NCBI RefSeq assembly: GCF_003854935.1
Contig: NZ_CP033969.1
Coordinates: 1,674,001-1,738,000 of the forward strand
Source of the DNA: Cupriavidus pauculus
Lineage (GTDB): Bacteria; Pseudomonadota; Gammaproteobacteria; Burkholderiales; Burkholderiaceae
Direction: 5' to 3'
DNA: 64,000 nucleotides
Part shown: one piece after another, positions 52,932 to 61,924 of the stretch
Layout: each line of letters opens with the position of its first letter
How positions within the stretch are numbered: position 1 is the first letter of the stretch
The notes under the pieces: generated by a model
What the model was told of the DNA's origin: nothing
Seen by the model: the letters and a program-made list of their open reading frames with translations, nothing else
The model's database searches: none
Translations under genes and position numbers: made by a program

Positions 52932-54134
52932 CTACGGCTGGGTCGGGGCCGGCGCCGGCAGCTTGCGGGTCTGGCGGCGCGAGTAGTAGTTGGCCATGCC
53001 CATGGCGCCGGCCATCGACAGGAAGATCGGCAGCATGCCCAGCGCGGTGCCGACCACGCCGAACGTGAGCGGCCACACCACCTGGCTCGTGTTGAGCACG
53101 GCCGACCGCAGCCCCAGCGCCTCGCCGGCGCGGCCGGACGGCGACGCGGTATGGAGGATGTTCATCACGTTGGGCTGGGCGCTGCCCAGCGCCAGCCCCA
53201 GCACGAACGCCAGCGCGCACATCAGCCAGAAATGCGACACGAACGGGTAGACCAGGTAGGCCAGCGCGCCCACCAGCAGGGCCAGCCGGATGATCCGCCA
53301 TTCCGAGAAGCGGCGCGACACCATCGGCATGGCCACGCGGATGGCCAGCGTGGCAATGGAAAAGGCGCCGAGCACCCAGCCGATCATCGACGGCGACAGC
53401 CCGATGCGCGTGCCCTGGATGGGGATCAGGAACGCGTGCAGGTCCCACGCGGCCGACAGCACCGCGCTGGCCACGAACACCGCGCGCAGCTCCGGATGCT
53501 GGAGCAGGTCCAGCGTGGAATGGCGCGAGCCGTCCTCGATGGCGAGGCGGCCCGCGTTGCCGCCCGTGGCCGGCAGGCGCGGCCGCACGTACTGCAGCCC
53601 GGCCTGGCCCAGCAGCGCCACGCCCACCAGGATGCAGAACGCCGTGCGAAAGCCCGCGTGCTCGATCGTGTAACCCATGGCCACCGGCCCCAGCGTGCCC
53701 GAGATCGACAGGCCCAGCGCGTGCCACGTGTAGTTGCGCAGCCGCGTCTCGTTGGTCGATACCTGGCCGATCAGCAACTGCATGGCCACCTGCACGAGCA
53801 TGAAGCCCACGCCGATCAGCGCGCAGGCCGCGTAGAGCGACGCAATGTCGTGCCACACCGCCGGCAGCAGCGTGCCGGCCACCACCATCAGCGACCCCGC
53901 CGTCATCGGCAGCCGCGGCCCGATCTCGTCGATGCGCTTGCCCGCGCGGATCGCCAGGAACATCGGCAGCAGCGCGTAGAGCGACATCAGGATGCCCAGC
54001 GTGACGGTGGACGCCTTGAGCGAGATGGCAAATAGGGAAACGACGACGCGACTGGCGTTGAACGCCACGTGATTGCACACCGTCAACGCGATCAGCCAGC
54101 TGATCGGGGGGACGGCGGCGTGAGGCAACGTCAT
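52932..54134 (-). CDS. Major facilitator superfamily transporter
   Basis: A 400-residue inner-membrane transporter with about 12 hydrophobic helices. The loop after helix 2 has RAGKRIDEIGPRLPM, a variant of the MFS GxxxDRxGRR motif, and the matching loop in the second half is MPMVSRRFSEWRII. It resembles drug- or sugar-efflux MFS proteins, but the substrate cannot be inferred. No clear ribosome-binding site precedes the ATG. Confidence 0.88.
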   Translation of the reverse strand: MTLPHAAVPPISWLIALTVCNHVAFNASRVVVSLFAISLKASTVTLGILMSLYALLPMFLAIRAGKRIDEIGPRLPMTAGSLMVVAGTLLPAVWHDIASLYAACALIGVGFMLVQVAMQLLIGQVSTNETRLRNYTWHALGLSISGTLGPVAMGYTIEHAGFRTAFCILVGVALLGQAGLQYVRPRLPATGGNAGRLAIEDGSRHSTLDLLQHPELRAVFVASAVLSAAWDLHAFLIPIQGTRIGLSPSMIGWVLGAFSIATLAIRVAMPMVSRRFSEWRIIRLALLVGALAYLVYPFVSHFWLMCALAFVLGLALGSAQPNVMNILHTASPSGRAGEALGLRSAVLNTSQVVWPLTFGVVGTALGMLPIFLSMAGAMGMANYYSRRQTRKLPAPAPTQP

Positions 54135-54448
54135 GGCAGGGGCGGGGCAGGAGGGTGGTTCGCGCCGCCGGCAAGGGTCTCCGATCCAGCGACAAGATGC
54201 GCGAAAAAGAAAATCAGTGCGGCCGGGGCCGCACCTGACAAGACACCGGTGGCCGGACTGGAACCCGGCAACGGTGGCGTTGCACGTCGCTGTTCATTAA
54301 TTACTTGCTTAATCAACGACCCGCCGATTATGCGACTGGCCGCGGCCGCGCACAACATCGGTGAAGCCGGGCGTGCCAAATCCGCAACACCTCGCGGCGG
54401 GGGCCGGCGAAGCGTTGCGGATCAACGGGGGAGGGGACGGGCGCGCGG
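54135..54448. other. Intergenic region between AsmA and MFS genes
   Basis: A 314-bp stretch with no credible gene. It holds the minus-strand terminator of the AsmA gene at 54203-54234 and an A+T-rich island (ATTAATTACTTGCTTAATCA, 54297-54316) that probably contains the promoter of the MFS gene on the same strand. Confidence 0.6.
54203..54234 (-). terminator. Rho-independent terminator of the AsmA gene
   Basis: GTGCGGCC/GGCCGCAC (54217-54234) is a perfect palindrome, followed on the minus strand by TGATTTTCTTTTTC. It is about 215 bp beyond the AsmA stop. Confidence 0.75.
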
Positions 54449-56767
54449 TCAGCCGCCCTGGTAGAGCTGCCGGTCGTTGGCCGGACGGTTCTGCTGCACG
54501 TTCGGCGCGGGGATGCGCGGCTTGGTGGGCTCCGGTGCCGGCTCGCCACGGGCCGCGTCGGACTTGGTCGGCGACTCGGGAATCGCCGGGCCGGCCTGCT
54601 GCTGGCCCTTGCCGGCCGACGGACCCGTGTAGGTCTTGCCCGGCGGCGGCGCGGTGGGCCGCTTCTTGAGTTCCGCCAGCAGCTTGCCGCAGTTGGATTC
54701 CTCGCCGCCCGAGATGTCGAGCAGCGGCACCACCATCGCCACCGGCGCGGTCAGCGCCAGCGCCAGCGCGCCGCCGGCCCGCAGCGCCAGGATGGCGATG
54801 TTCGGGCTGACCGACGGGTCCTTGAACGTGCCGCCCACGTACAGCGGCGAGCGCAGCGAGATGATCCGCAGCCCCTTGGAGTCGGGGTGGATCGTCAGCG
54901 CCAGCCGCTCGTCCTTGAAGTCGACGGCGCCCTCGGTGTTGATCACGGCGTCCTGCGTGTCCAGCACGAAGGTCTGGGCCCGCGCGATGCCGTTCTGGAA
55001 GCCGAACGCCGCCACGCCGCAGTTGATCTGCACCGGTTTGTCGCCAAACAGCTTCGACACCACCACGCTGCCCACGTTGAGCCCGATGGCTTCGAGGATG
55101 AACTTGCTGACCGTGCCGTTTTCCACCAGCAGCCGGGCCTCGCCGTTGGACGACCCGAGGATCTGCGCCACCGAGTTGCCGGTGGCCGACAGCTTGGCGC
55201 TGCCGTTGATCTCGCCCACGCTGGCCCGGGCGCTGTCCGCCTTCGGAAACAGCTGCTTGATCTTCAGGTGCCGCGCGGTCATGTCGATCATCGCGCCCAT
55301 CGGCTCGCGCTTGCCGTCCAGCCGGATCGTCGACACCAGGTTGCCGCCGGCCACGCCGAAGTTCAGCGGATCGAGCAGCAGCACGCCGTCGGTCAGCTTC
55401 AGGTGGGTGGTCAGGTCCGTGATCGGCAGGTCTTCGTCGCGCACGATGCGCTTGCCGGTGAACTTCACGTCGGCGTCGATCTCGTCCCAGCGCTCGGTGC
55501 GGAACGGCGCCACGGGCAGCGCCTTGTTGGGCGGCTGCTTGACCGGGCTGTCCTTGGCCGCCTCGCCCGGCTTGGCGCCGCCGCCGATCAGCGGCGCCAG
55601 GTCGGCGAACAGCAATTGCTTCGATACCAGCTCGCCCGACAGCAGCGGCCGGGGCGAACGCTGCGCGAACGTCAGCGTGCCGCCGATGTCGCTGCCGCCC
55701 ACCTTGCCGGTGAAGTTGCGATAGGTGTACGTCGGCGCGCCCTTGTTCAGCGTGGCCACCAGCCGGCCGCGCGTTTCATACGGCGGCGTGGACGGCAGCA
55801 CGATGCCGGTCAGCTTGTAGAGCGACGCCATGCTGTCGCCGGACAGCGCCAGGTTCACGTCCAGCGCGCCCAGGTGGGCCGGATTGGTCACGGTGCCCTC
55901 GATGGTCGCCCGCGTGGCGCCCACGCGCACGTCGGCCTGGATGGGGTAGGGCGTGTTGGTGTCGCGCAGGCTCAGCACCGTGCCGGCCTTGCCGGTGGCG
56001 TTGATGGTCGCCTGGTTGTAGTGGCCCACCGCCTTCCAGCGCAGCCCGTAGCGGTCGTCGTTGCCGGTCTTGTTGTCGCGCGCCCGGGCGTCCGGGGCGG
56101 ATGCGGCGGATGCGGCCGCCGCCTGCGACGCCGCCACGGCCGAGGCGTCGGACGGCATCAGCGCGCCGTCGCGCGCCTTGTCGTAGATGCCCTTGTCGCC
56201 GATGGTGTCCAGCGTGGCCTGCAGCTCGATCTTCTCGGCGGCGTCCTTGAGCGCCAGGTTGCCGCGCTGCAGCACCACCTCGCCCACGTCCAGGTGCCAC
56301 TTCGACTTGCCGGAATCGGTCTCCTTGCGCGTGTCGAACGTCCAGTTGTTGCGCTTGTCGGCCAGCCGCTCCAGCCACACGGCCGGGCTGTCGACGACGA
56401 TGGTCGGCACGTTGATCTCGTGCGCCAGCAGCGGCAGCGGGCGCAGGATGAAGATCAGCTCGCGGATGGTGCCCATGTTGGGCGCCTCTGCCCAGTCCGG
56501 GTTGCCGATCGTGATGTCCTTGCCCGACAGCCGCGGCCACGGCACCAGCGTGCGCCAGCCGGTCTCGCCCTGCGGGCGTTTCCAGGTGACGCTGAGGTCG
56601 CCGTTGATCGCGAACGGGCGGCCGATGGACTCCGACACCTTGTCGTTGAGCCACGGCTTGAGCCGGTTCCAGTCGAAGGTCAGGATGACGATGACGACGA
56701 GCGCGATCAGCGCCAGGGGCGTGAACACACTCCAGAAGACGATTTTCTGTCGACGCGAGGCGGGCAT
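54449..56767 (-). CDS. AsmA family protein
   Basis: A 772-residue envelope protein with an N-terminal membrane anchor (VFWSVFTPLALIALVVIVILTF) and a long periplasmic part of repeating beta structure. It begins the AsmA domain with FDWNRLKPWLNDKVSESIGRPFAINGDLSV and ends it with VDFKDERLALTIHPDSKGLRIISLRSPLYVGGTF, a typical AsmA C-terminal block; a Pro-rich tail follows. AsmA-type proteins are implicated in phospholipid transport to the outer membrane. The start at 56767 has AGGAG ten bases upstream; an ATG at 56794 would add nine residues. Confidence 0.9.
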   Translation of the reverse strand: MPASRRQKIVFWSVFTPLALIALVVIVILTFDWNRLKPWLNDKVSESIGRPFAINGDLSVTWKRPQGETGWRTLVPWPRLSGKDITIGNPDWAEAPNMGTIRELIFILRPLPLLAHEINVPTIVVDSPAVWLERLADKRNNWTFDTRKETDSGKSKWHLDVGEVVLQRGNLALKDAAEKIELQATLDTIGDKGIYDKARDGALMPSDASAVAASQAAAASAASAPDARARDNKTGNDDRYGLRWKAVGHYNQATINATGKAGTVLSLRDTNTPYPIQADVRVGATRATIEGTVTNPAHLGALDVNLALSGDSMASLYKLTGIVLPSTPPYETRGRLVATLNKGAPTYTYRNFTGKVGGSDIGGTLTFAQRSPRPLLSGELVSKQLLFADLAPLIGGGAKPGEAAKDSPVKQPPNKALPVAPFRTERWDEIDADVKFTGKRIVRDEDLPITDLTTHLKLTDGVLLLDPLNFGVAGGNLVSTIRLDGKREPMGAMIDMTARHLKIKQLFPKADSARASVGEINGSAKLSATGNSVAQILGSSNGEARLLVENGTVSKFILEAIGLNVGSVVVSKLFGDKPVQINCGVAAFGFQNGIARAQTFVLDTQDAVINTEGAVDFKDERLALTIHPDSKGLRIISLRSPLYVGGTFKDPSVSPNIAILALRAGGALALALTAPVAMVVPLLDISGGEESNCGKLLAELKKRPTAPPPGKTYTGPSAGKGQQQAGPAIPESPTKSDAARGEPAPEPTKPRIPAPNVQQNRPANDRQLYQGG

Positions 56768-56960
56768 AAGGGGCGGGCTCCTGTGGGCGGCCATGCGGCG
56801 GATGAACCACTGCTCGTTTCATTGTAGAAACCGGCCCGGCGTGCGGTTGTCGGCCTCCCGCTGACATTGCGGTCGCCCGGAACCCTATTTTTGGCGCGGC
56901 TGGGCCGAGAAGGATGCCGGCCGCTGACATAGAATGCCGGCAGATTTTCAGAGATCGACG

Positions 56961-57812
56961 ATGACCACCGCTTCCACGCCCCCGGCGGAGCAGGACCTGC
57001 CCGCGCCCCTGACCCACGAAAGCCCCGCCGACGACGACTACCACCGCCGCTTTGCGGGCGTGGCGCGGCTGTATGGCGCCGACGGGCTGGCCCGGCTGGA
57101 GACGGCCAGCGTGTGCGTGATCGGCATCGGCGGCGTGGGCAGCTGGGCCGCCGAGGCGCTGGCCCGCAACGCGGTGGGCCGGCTGACGCTGATCGATCTG
57201 GATCACATCGCGCCGTCGAACACGAACCGTCAGATCCACGCGCTGGGCGATGCCTACGGCCGGGCCAAGGTCGACGCCATGGCCGAGCGGATCGTGGCGA
57301 TCAACCCGCGCTGCCGCGTGACGCCGGTGGACGACTTTGTCACCGAGGACAACGTGGCCGCGCTGCTGGGCGGCTTCGACTACGTGATCGACGCCATCGA
57401 CGCGGTCAAGGTCAAGACGGCCATTCTGGGCTGGGCGCGGCGCGAGGGCACGCGGGTCATCACGTGCGGCGGGGCGGGCGGCCAGCTTGATCCCACCCGC
57501 GTGCGCATCGACGACCTGGCGCGCACGATCCAGGACCCGCTGCTGGCCAAGGTGCGCGGCAACCTGCGCCGCCAGTGGGGCTTTCCGCGCGATCCGAAGA
57601 AGAAGTTCGGCATCCAGGCCGTGTATTCCGACGAGCCGCTGCAGTATCCCGAGCCCGCGCAACAGGCGTGCGAGATCGACGAGGTGCCGCCGGCGCCGGT
57701 GCGCGGCCCGCAGGGGCTGGCGTGCGCCGGGTTTGGCTCGTCGGTGGCGGTGACGGCGGTGTTCGGCTTCGTGGCGGCGTCGGCCGTCATCGGCGCGCTG
57801 GCCGCGGGCTGA
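56961..57812 (+). CDS. tcdA: tRNA threonylcarbamoyladenosine dehydratase TcdA
   Basis: A 283-residue E1-like enzyme forming cyclic t6A37 in tRNA with ATP. The nucleotide site VCVIGIGGVGSWAAEALARNAVGRLTLIDLDHI is near residues 53-85, NTNRQIHALG near 93, and DYVIDAIDAVKVKTAIL near 145. The CsdL/TcdA-specific FGIQAVYSDEPLQYP and GFGSSVAVTAVFGFVAAS follow. An acidic N-terminal extension of about 30 residues is present. TAGAAT just upstream may be its -10. Confidence 0.94.
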   Translation: MTTASTPPAEQDLPAPLTHESPADDDYHRRFAGVARLYGADGLARLETASVCVIGIGGVGSWAAEALARNAVGRLTLIDLDHIAPSNTNRQIHALGDAYGRAKVDAMAERIVAINPRCRVTPVDDFVTEDNVAALLGGFDYVIDAIDAVKVKTAILGWARREGTRVITCGGAGGQLDPTRVRIDDLARTIQDPLLAKVRGNLRRQWGFPRDPKKKFGIQAVYSDEPLQYPEPAQQACEIDEVPPAPVRGPQGLACAGFGSSVAVTAVFGFVAASAVIGALAAG

Positions 57813-57815
57813 CGC

Positions 57816-58394
57816 TCAGGCGGCCAGCGTGCGCAGCAGGCCGTCGATGGCGGCGGCGTCGGGCGCCAGGTTGTCGAAGAAGATCAGCTCGGGATAGTCG
57901 GCCGGGCCCGGCGCGAAACGGCGCTGGCGATACGCGTCCCAGTGCGCCAGCTTGTAGGCATCGTTGGGATTGCCGCGCGCGATGATCCGCGCGTGGGCGG
58001 CGTCTTCGGGCAGGTGAACCCAGACGATCCGCGTCTCGGTGCCGGGCGGCACGTGCAGCCACTGCGGGTCGGTCAGCAGGTGGGCGCGGATCTCGCGCGA
58101 CAGCGGCCCGATCACGATCACGCTGATGCCGAGCGTCAGGTTCTCGCGCGCGGTATCGAGCAGGCCCTCGTATTCGGGGTCGCGCAGGTTGTCCAGGTAG
58201 GCCGGGCTGTCGCGGTCGTTGGCGTCGCCCGTGATGGCCCGCATGGCCGCCGCGCTGTAGCGGCCGTAGAGCGTGTCCTTGTCGAGCAGGCAGAACGGCT
58301 CGCCGGTGGCCTGCATCAGCGGCCCGATCAGCCGGTGTGCCAGCGTGGTCTTGCCGGTGCCGGCGTGACCGCAGAAGAAGATCAGTCGGGGCAT
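57816..58394 (-). CDS. P-loop ATP-binding protein (AAA/kinase-like)
   Basis: A 192-residue protein with a Walker A motif FFCGHAGTGKTTLAHRL near residue 5 and a Walker B-like IVIGPLSREI. LDKDTLYGRYS and PNDAYKLAHWDAYRQRRF suggest a small-molecule kinase or phosphotransferase fold (zeta-toxin/AAA_33-like). No antitoxin is adjacent, so a toxin role is not supported. ATG 58394 is used; ATG 58418 would add eight residues. It is convergent with tcdA, three bases apart. Confidence 0.8.
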   Translation of the reverse strand: MPRLIFFCGHAGTGKTTLAHRLIGPLMQATGEPFCLLDKDTLYGRYSAAAMRAITGDANDRDSPAYLDNLRDPEYEGLLDTARENLTLGISVIVIGPLSREIRAHLLTDPQWLHVPPGTETRIVWVHLPEDAAHARIIARGNPNDAYKLAHWDAYRQRRFAPGPADYPELIFFDNLAPDAAAIDGLLRTLAA

Positions 58395-58523
58395 GTCTGG
58401 GGCGGGGCGGGGTTGCATCAGCGGCGTGAACCCCGAGCATAACCGTTGTTTGCGGAAAATCAGATCGGCAGGCCGTGAAATCGGTATCCTTGCCGCTTAT
58501 CTCAAAGACAAAGTCCCGATTCC

Positions 58524-58997
58524 ATGTCTGCAGAACAGAATCCCTACGCCGGGCTTTCCGCCGAAGGCCTGCCCGAGGCGCTGCGGCTAGGCGAGCCCGT
58601 GACCGACGCCACGCACGCGGAATTCCTGCAGTTGCTCGATGCGGTCGCCAAGGCCGACGACGCCGGCTTCCTGGCGGCCTACGACGCCTGGATCGACCAC
58701 ACCCGGCACCATTTCGGCCAGGAAGAGCAGTGGATGGAGGCGATGCAGTTCGGGCCGCGCTTCTGCCACACGAACGAGCACAACGGGGTGTTGCAGGTGG
58801 TGCAGGCCGTGCGCGACAAGATCGCGCAGGAAATGGAGGACCCGGAAGGGCCGGGCAAGGGCGGGCTGTCGCTGGGGCGCCGCCTGGTGGACGAACTGTC
58901 AGGCTGGTTCGACAACCACGTCAAGTCGATGGACGCGATGATGGTCGAGCATATGAAGGCCAACGGCTTCCTGCTGGTGGAGGCGCCGGCGGCCTAG
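58524..58997 (+). CDS. Bacteriohemerythrin
   Basis: A 157-residue four-helix-bundle di-iron protein binding O2. The ligands are in the canonical order: His in VTDATHAEF near residue 31, HHFGQEEQWM (HxxxE) near 63, HTNEH (HxxxH) near 80, and HVKSMD (HxxxxD) near 133. It is a stand-alone domain, so storage, delivery or sensing of oxygen in the cytoplasm is likely. The Shine-Dalgarno is weak. Confidence 0.93.
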   Translation: MSAEQNPYAGLSAEGLPEALRLGEPVTDATHAEFLQLLDAVAKADDAGFLAAYDAWIDHTRHHFGQEEQWMEAMQFGPRFCHTNEHNGVLQVVQAVRDKIAQEMEDPEGPGKGGLSLGRRLVDELSGWFDNHVKSMDAMMVEHMKANGFLLVEAPAA

Positions 58998-59025
58998 CCG
59001 GCGACCCTCCCAACGCCGCTCCGCG

Positions 59026-59865
59026 TCAGTTCAGCGTCGTGCTGAGCTGGCGGCGCCACTTCGACACCACTTCTGGCGAATCGGCCATCAGGTCGAAGAC
59101 CGACAGCATCGTCTTGCGGCCGATGTCGTCCTCGAAGCCGCGGTCGCGGCGTACGATTTCCATCAACTGTTCCAGCGCCGGCTGATACTCGCGCCGCGCG
59201 ATCAGCACTTTCGCCAGGTCCAGCCGGGCGGCCAGGTTGGCCGGATCGGCCTGGACCTGCGCCTTCAGTTCGGCGCCGTCCGGCAGGTCGTCGAGCCCCT
59301 TCATCGCATCGAGCCGGGTCTTGATCGCCGCGTAGCCATCCTCCTGCGGCGCACGCGCGGTCAGACGGCCGAATTCGGCGTCGGCGGCGTCAATGGCGTT
59401 GTCGTCGAGCAGGAAGCTGATGTAGGCCAGCCGGTTCGCGTCGTTCTCGGGCTCGTGGGCCAGCGACGCCTGCCAGGCGGCCCTGGCGCCCTCGCGGTCG
59501 CCCGCTTCGGCCAGCGCCTGGGCGCTCTGCACGGCTAGCTCGCCGTCGGTGGGCTGGAGCGTGTCGATGAACTCGCGCAACTGCGATTCGGGCAGCACGC
59601 CGACAAACTGGTTGACCGCCTGCCCCTCGGCAAACGCCACCACATGGGGGATGCTGCGCACGCCAAAGTGCGCGGCAAGCTGCTGGTTCTCGTCGACGTT
59701 GACCTTGACGAGCTTCCAGGTGCCGCCGGCCTCGGCTTCCAGCTTTTCCAGCATCGGCCCCAGCGTGCGGCACGGGCCGCACCACGGCGCCCAGAAATCG
59801 ACCAGCACGGGCACGGGGCTGTTGATGACTTCGGCTTCGAAGTTCTGCAGGGTGACGTCGCTCAT
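59026..59865 (-). CDS. Thioredoxin-TPR co-chaperone (CnoX/YbbN family)
   Basis: A 279-residue protein: a thioredoxin domain (1-110) with complete active site DFWAPWCGPCRTLGPML and cis-Pro RSIPHVVAF, then tetratricopeptide-like helices to the end (SAQALAEAGDREGARAAW, LARLDLAKVLIARREYQPALEQLMEIVRRD). E. coli CnoX has SxxC and is not a reductase; here CGPC is intact. It probably protects proteins under oxidative stress with GroEL or DnaK. Confidence 0.92.
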   Translation of the reverse strand: MSDVTLQNFEAEVINSPVPVLVDFWAPWCGPCRTLGPMLEKLEAEAGGTWKLVKVNVDENQQLAAHFGVRSIPHVVAFAEGQAVNQFVGVLPESQLREFIDTLQPTDGELAVQSAQALAEAGDREGARAAWQASLAHEPENDANRLAYISFLLDDNAIDAADAEFGRLTARAPQEDGYAAIKTRLDAMKGLDDLPDGAELKAQVQADPANLAARLDLAKVLIARREYQPALEQLMEIVRRDRGFEDDIGRKTMLSVFDLMADSPEVVSKWRRQLSTTLN

Positions 59866-59989
59866 GTTGTGCACCTTGGAATGTGAGAGCCGCACCAGCG
59901 GCCGAATGTCCCTATTGTGAGGGCGGAGCCCCAAATTGCAACCGGCGGCTGTCCGGCACCCCCGGCGCGATGGGCGGGAAAACCTCCGG

Positions 59990-60019
59990 TTGAAAATAGA
60001 ACGGTCGTTCAGTTATATT
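59990..60019 (+). promoter_or_regulatory. Promoter of acyl-CoA ligase with palindrome in spacer
   Basis: TTGAAA (59990-59995) and TATATT (60014-60019) are 18 bp apart. The spacer holds the palindrome GAACG-GT-CGTTC (59999-60010), placed so that a bound protein would block RNA polymerase. GAACG half-sites are common for TetR-type fatty-acid regulators; no such regulator is adjacent. Confidence 0.65.
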
Positions 60020-60102
60020 GCTTGACCACTACGCGGGGCCCACCCTGCGAACACCCGCCTTCCGAAAAAACTGGTCCTCGAAGACCGTCCGCAGGAGACA
60101 TC

Positions 60103-61809
60103 ATGACCACCACGCCCGCCCGCCCGCACTTCCAGTTCTGGCCTAAGCGCGTGCCGACCGAGATCGTGCTGCCCGAGACCTCGCTCTGGTACAACCTCGA
60201 AGTCTCGGCGCGCCGCTACGCGGACAAGGCCGCGATCCGCTATTTCGGCAACGCCATCACGTTCCGCGCGCTGCAGGACCAGGCCACCGCGCTGGCGGGC
60301 TGGCTGCAGCAGTCGGCCGGCGTGAAGAAGGGCGACCGCGTGCTGCTGTACATGCAGAACTGCCCGCAGTTCATCATCAGCTACTACGCCATCCTGCGCG
60401 CGGACGCCGTGGTCGTGCCGGTCAATCCGATGAACCGGGCCGAGGAATTCAAGCACTACGTGACCGACGCCCAGGCGCGCGTGGCGATCTGCACGGCAGA
60501 CCTGGCGGCCGGCGTGATGCAGGCCGACGCCGAGATCCCGGCCGACCAGCGGCTCCAGCACCTGCTGGTCACGCAGTACGCCGACGCGCTGCCCGCCACG
60601 TACGAATTCCCCGAGGATGCCCCGCCCGCATGGCTGGCCGCCGAGCATCCGCTGCCGGCCGGCGCCACGCCGTGGGCGCAGGCGCTGGGCGCCGGCCAGC
60701 AGCCGGGCCCGCATACGGCCGGGCCCGACGACATGGCCGTGATGCCGTACACGTCGGGTACCACGGGCTTTCCCAAGGGCTGCATCCACACGCACCGCTC
60801 GGTCATGCACAACGTGATCGGCGGCGCCACGTGGTCCGGCAGCGGCGCGGAATCGGTGATCCTGTCGGTGCTGCCGCTGTTCCACGTGACCGGCATGCAG
60901 TACGGCATGAACGGCCCGATCTACACCGGCGCCACCGTGGTCATGCTGCCGCGCTGGGACCGCGAGGTGGCCGGCCGGCTGATCTCGCGCTACCAGGTCA
61001 CGCACTGGACCAACATCCCGACCATGGTGATCGACTTCCTGGGCAGCCCGAACCTGGCCAGCTTCGACGTCAGCAGCCTGCGCTACATCGGCGGCGGCGG
61101 CGCGGCCATGCCGCAGGCCGTGGCCGAGCGGCTGAAGACGCAGTTCGGCCTGAGCTACCTGGAAGGCTATGGCCTGTCCGAGACCATGGCGCCGACGCAC
61201 AGCAACCCGTCGGACCGCGCCAAGCTGCAATGCCTGGGCGTGCCGACGTTCAACACCGACGCCCGCGTGGTGGACCCGGTCACGCTGCAGGAACTGCCGC
61301 CGAACGAGGTGGGCGAGATCATCGTGCGCGGCCCGCAGGTGTTCAAGGGCTACTGGGGCAAGCCCGACGCCACGCGCGAGGCGTTCATCGAGTTCGAGGG
61401 CCGGACGTACTTCCGCACCGGCGACCTGGGCCGCATGGACGAAGAAGGCTACTACTTCATCACCGACCGCCTGAAGCGGATGATCAACGCGTCGGGCTTC
61501 AAGGTCTGGCCGGCCGAGGTGGAAAACCTGCTGTACAAGCACCCGGCCGTGCAGGAAGCGTGCATCATCGGCACCCGCGACCCGTACCGCGGCGAAACGG
61601 TCAAGGCCGTGGTGGTGCTGCGCGCCGACGCCAAGGGCAAGACCACGCCCGAGGACATCATCGAATGGGCCAAGGAAAACATGGCCGCGTACAAGTACCC
61701 GCGCGTGGTGGAATTCGTCGACGCCCTGCCGAAGTCGGGCACGGGCAAGGTGATGTGGCGACAGCTACAGGAAACCGAGAACGCGCGGCAGACGCCGGCG
61801 GCGGCGTGA
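60103..61809 (+). CDS. Medium/long-chain acyl-CoA ligase (AMP-binding)
   Basis: A 568-residue ANL enzyme. The P-loop is MPYTSGTTGFPKGCIHTH near residues 212-230, YGLSETMAPTHSNP near 357, the hinge region YFRTGDLGRMDEEGYYFITDRLKRMI near 435, and the catalytic Lys in LPKSGTGKVMWRQL near 550. It activates a fatty or aryl acid to its CoA thioester; FadD3/FadD-like chain length cannot be told. GGAG lies seven bases ahead of the ATG. The regulated promoter and lone position suggest induction by fatty acids. Confidence 0.93.
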   Translation: MTTTPARPHFQFWPKRVPTEIVLPETSLWYNLEVSARRYADKAAIRYFGNAITFRALQDQATALAGWLQQSAGVKKGDRVLLYMQNCPQFIISYYAILRADAVVVPVNPMNRAEEFKHYVTDAQARVAICTADLAAGVMQADAEIPADQRLQHLLVTQYADALPATYEFPEDAPPAWLAAEHPLPAGATPWAQALGAGQQPGPHTAGPDDMAVMPYTSGTTGFPKGCIHTHRSVMHNVIGGATWSGSGAESVILSVLPLFHVTGMQYGMNGPIYTGATVVMLPRWDREVAGRLISRYQVTHWTNIPTMVIDFLGSPNLASFDVSSLRYIGGGGAAMPQAVAERLKTQFGLSYLEGYGLSETMAPTHSNPSDRAKLQCLGVPTFNTDARVVDPVTLQELPPNEVGEIIVRGPQVFKGYWGKPDATREAFIEFEGRTYFRTGDLGRMDEEGYYFITDRLKRMINASGFKVWPAEVENLLYKHPAVQEACIIGTRDPYRGETVKAVVVLRADAKGKTTPEDIIEWAKENMAAYKYPRVVEFVDALPKSGTGKVMWRQLQETENARQTPAAA

Positions 61810-61835
61810 GGTAGCGGGCGAAGGGTTCGCTGTAT

Positions 61836-61886
61836 TTCTCCCGCCCCTGCCGTGCGGGAGCGGGGTCTGGGATGAGGGCGTTGAGG
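61836..61886 (+). repeat. Intergenic GC-rich repeat, copy 2
   Basis: TTCTCCCGCCCCTGCCGTG, then CGGGAGCGGGGTCTGGG and ATGAGGGCGTTGAGG; the first part folds as CTCCCGC/GCGGGAG. It corresponds to the minus strand of 45250-45300. It lies between the acyl-CoA ligase and ankyrin genes. Confidence 0.6.
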
Positions 61887-61924
61887 TCGCAGATGCGACA
61901 TGTCGTGCCAACACCCTCCCTGAA

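Noticed and set aside
57816-58394. Zeta-type toxin
   Set aside because: P-loop and kinase-like motifs fit, but no antitoxin gene neighbours it and many chromosomal kinases share the fold.
60013-61542. 509-codon minus-strand frame opposite the acyl-CoA ligase
   Set aside because: Antisense shadow with low-complexity composition.
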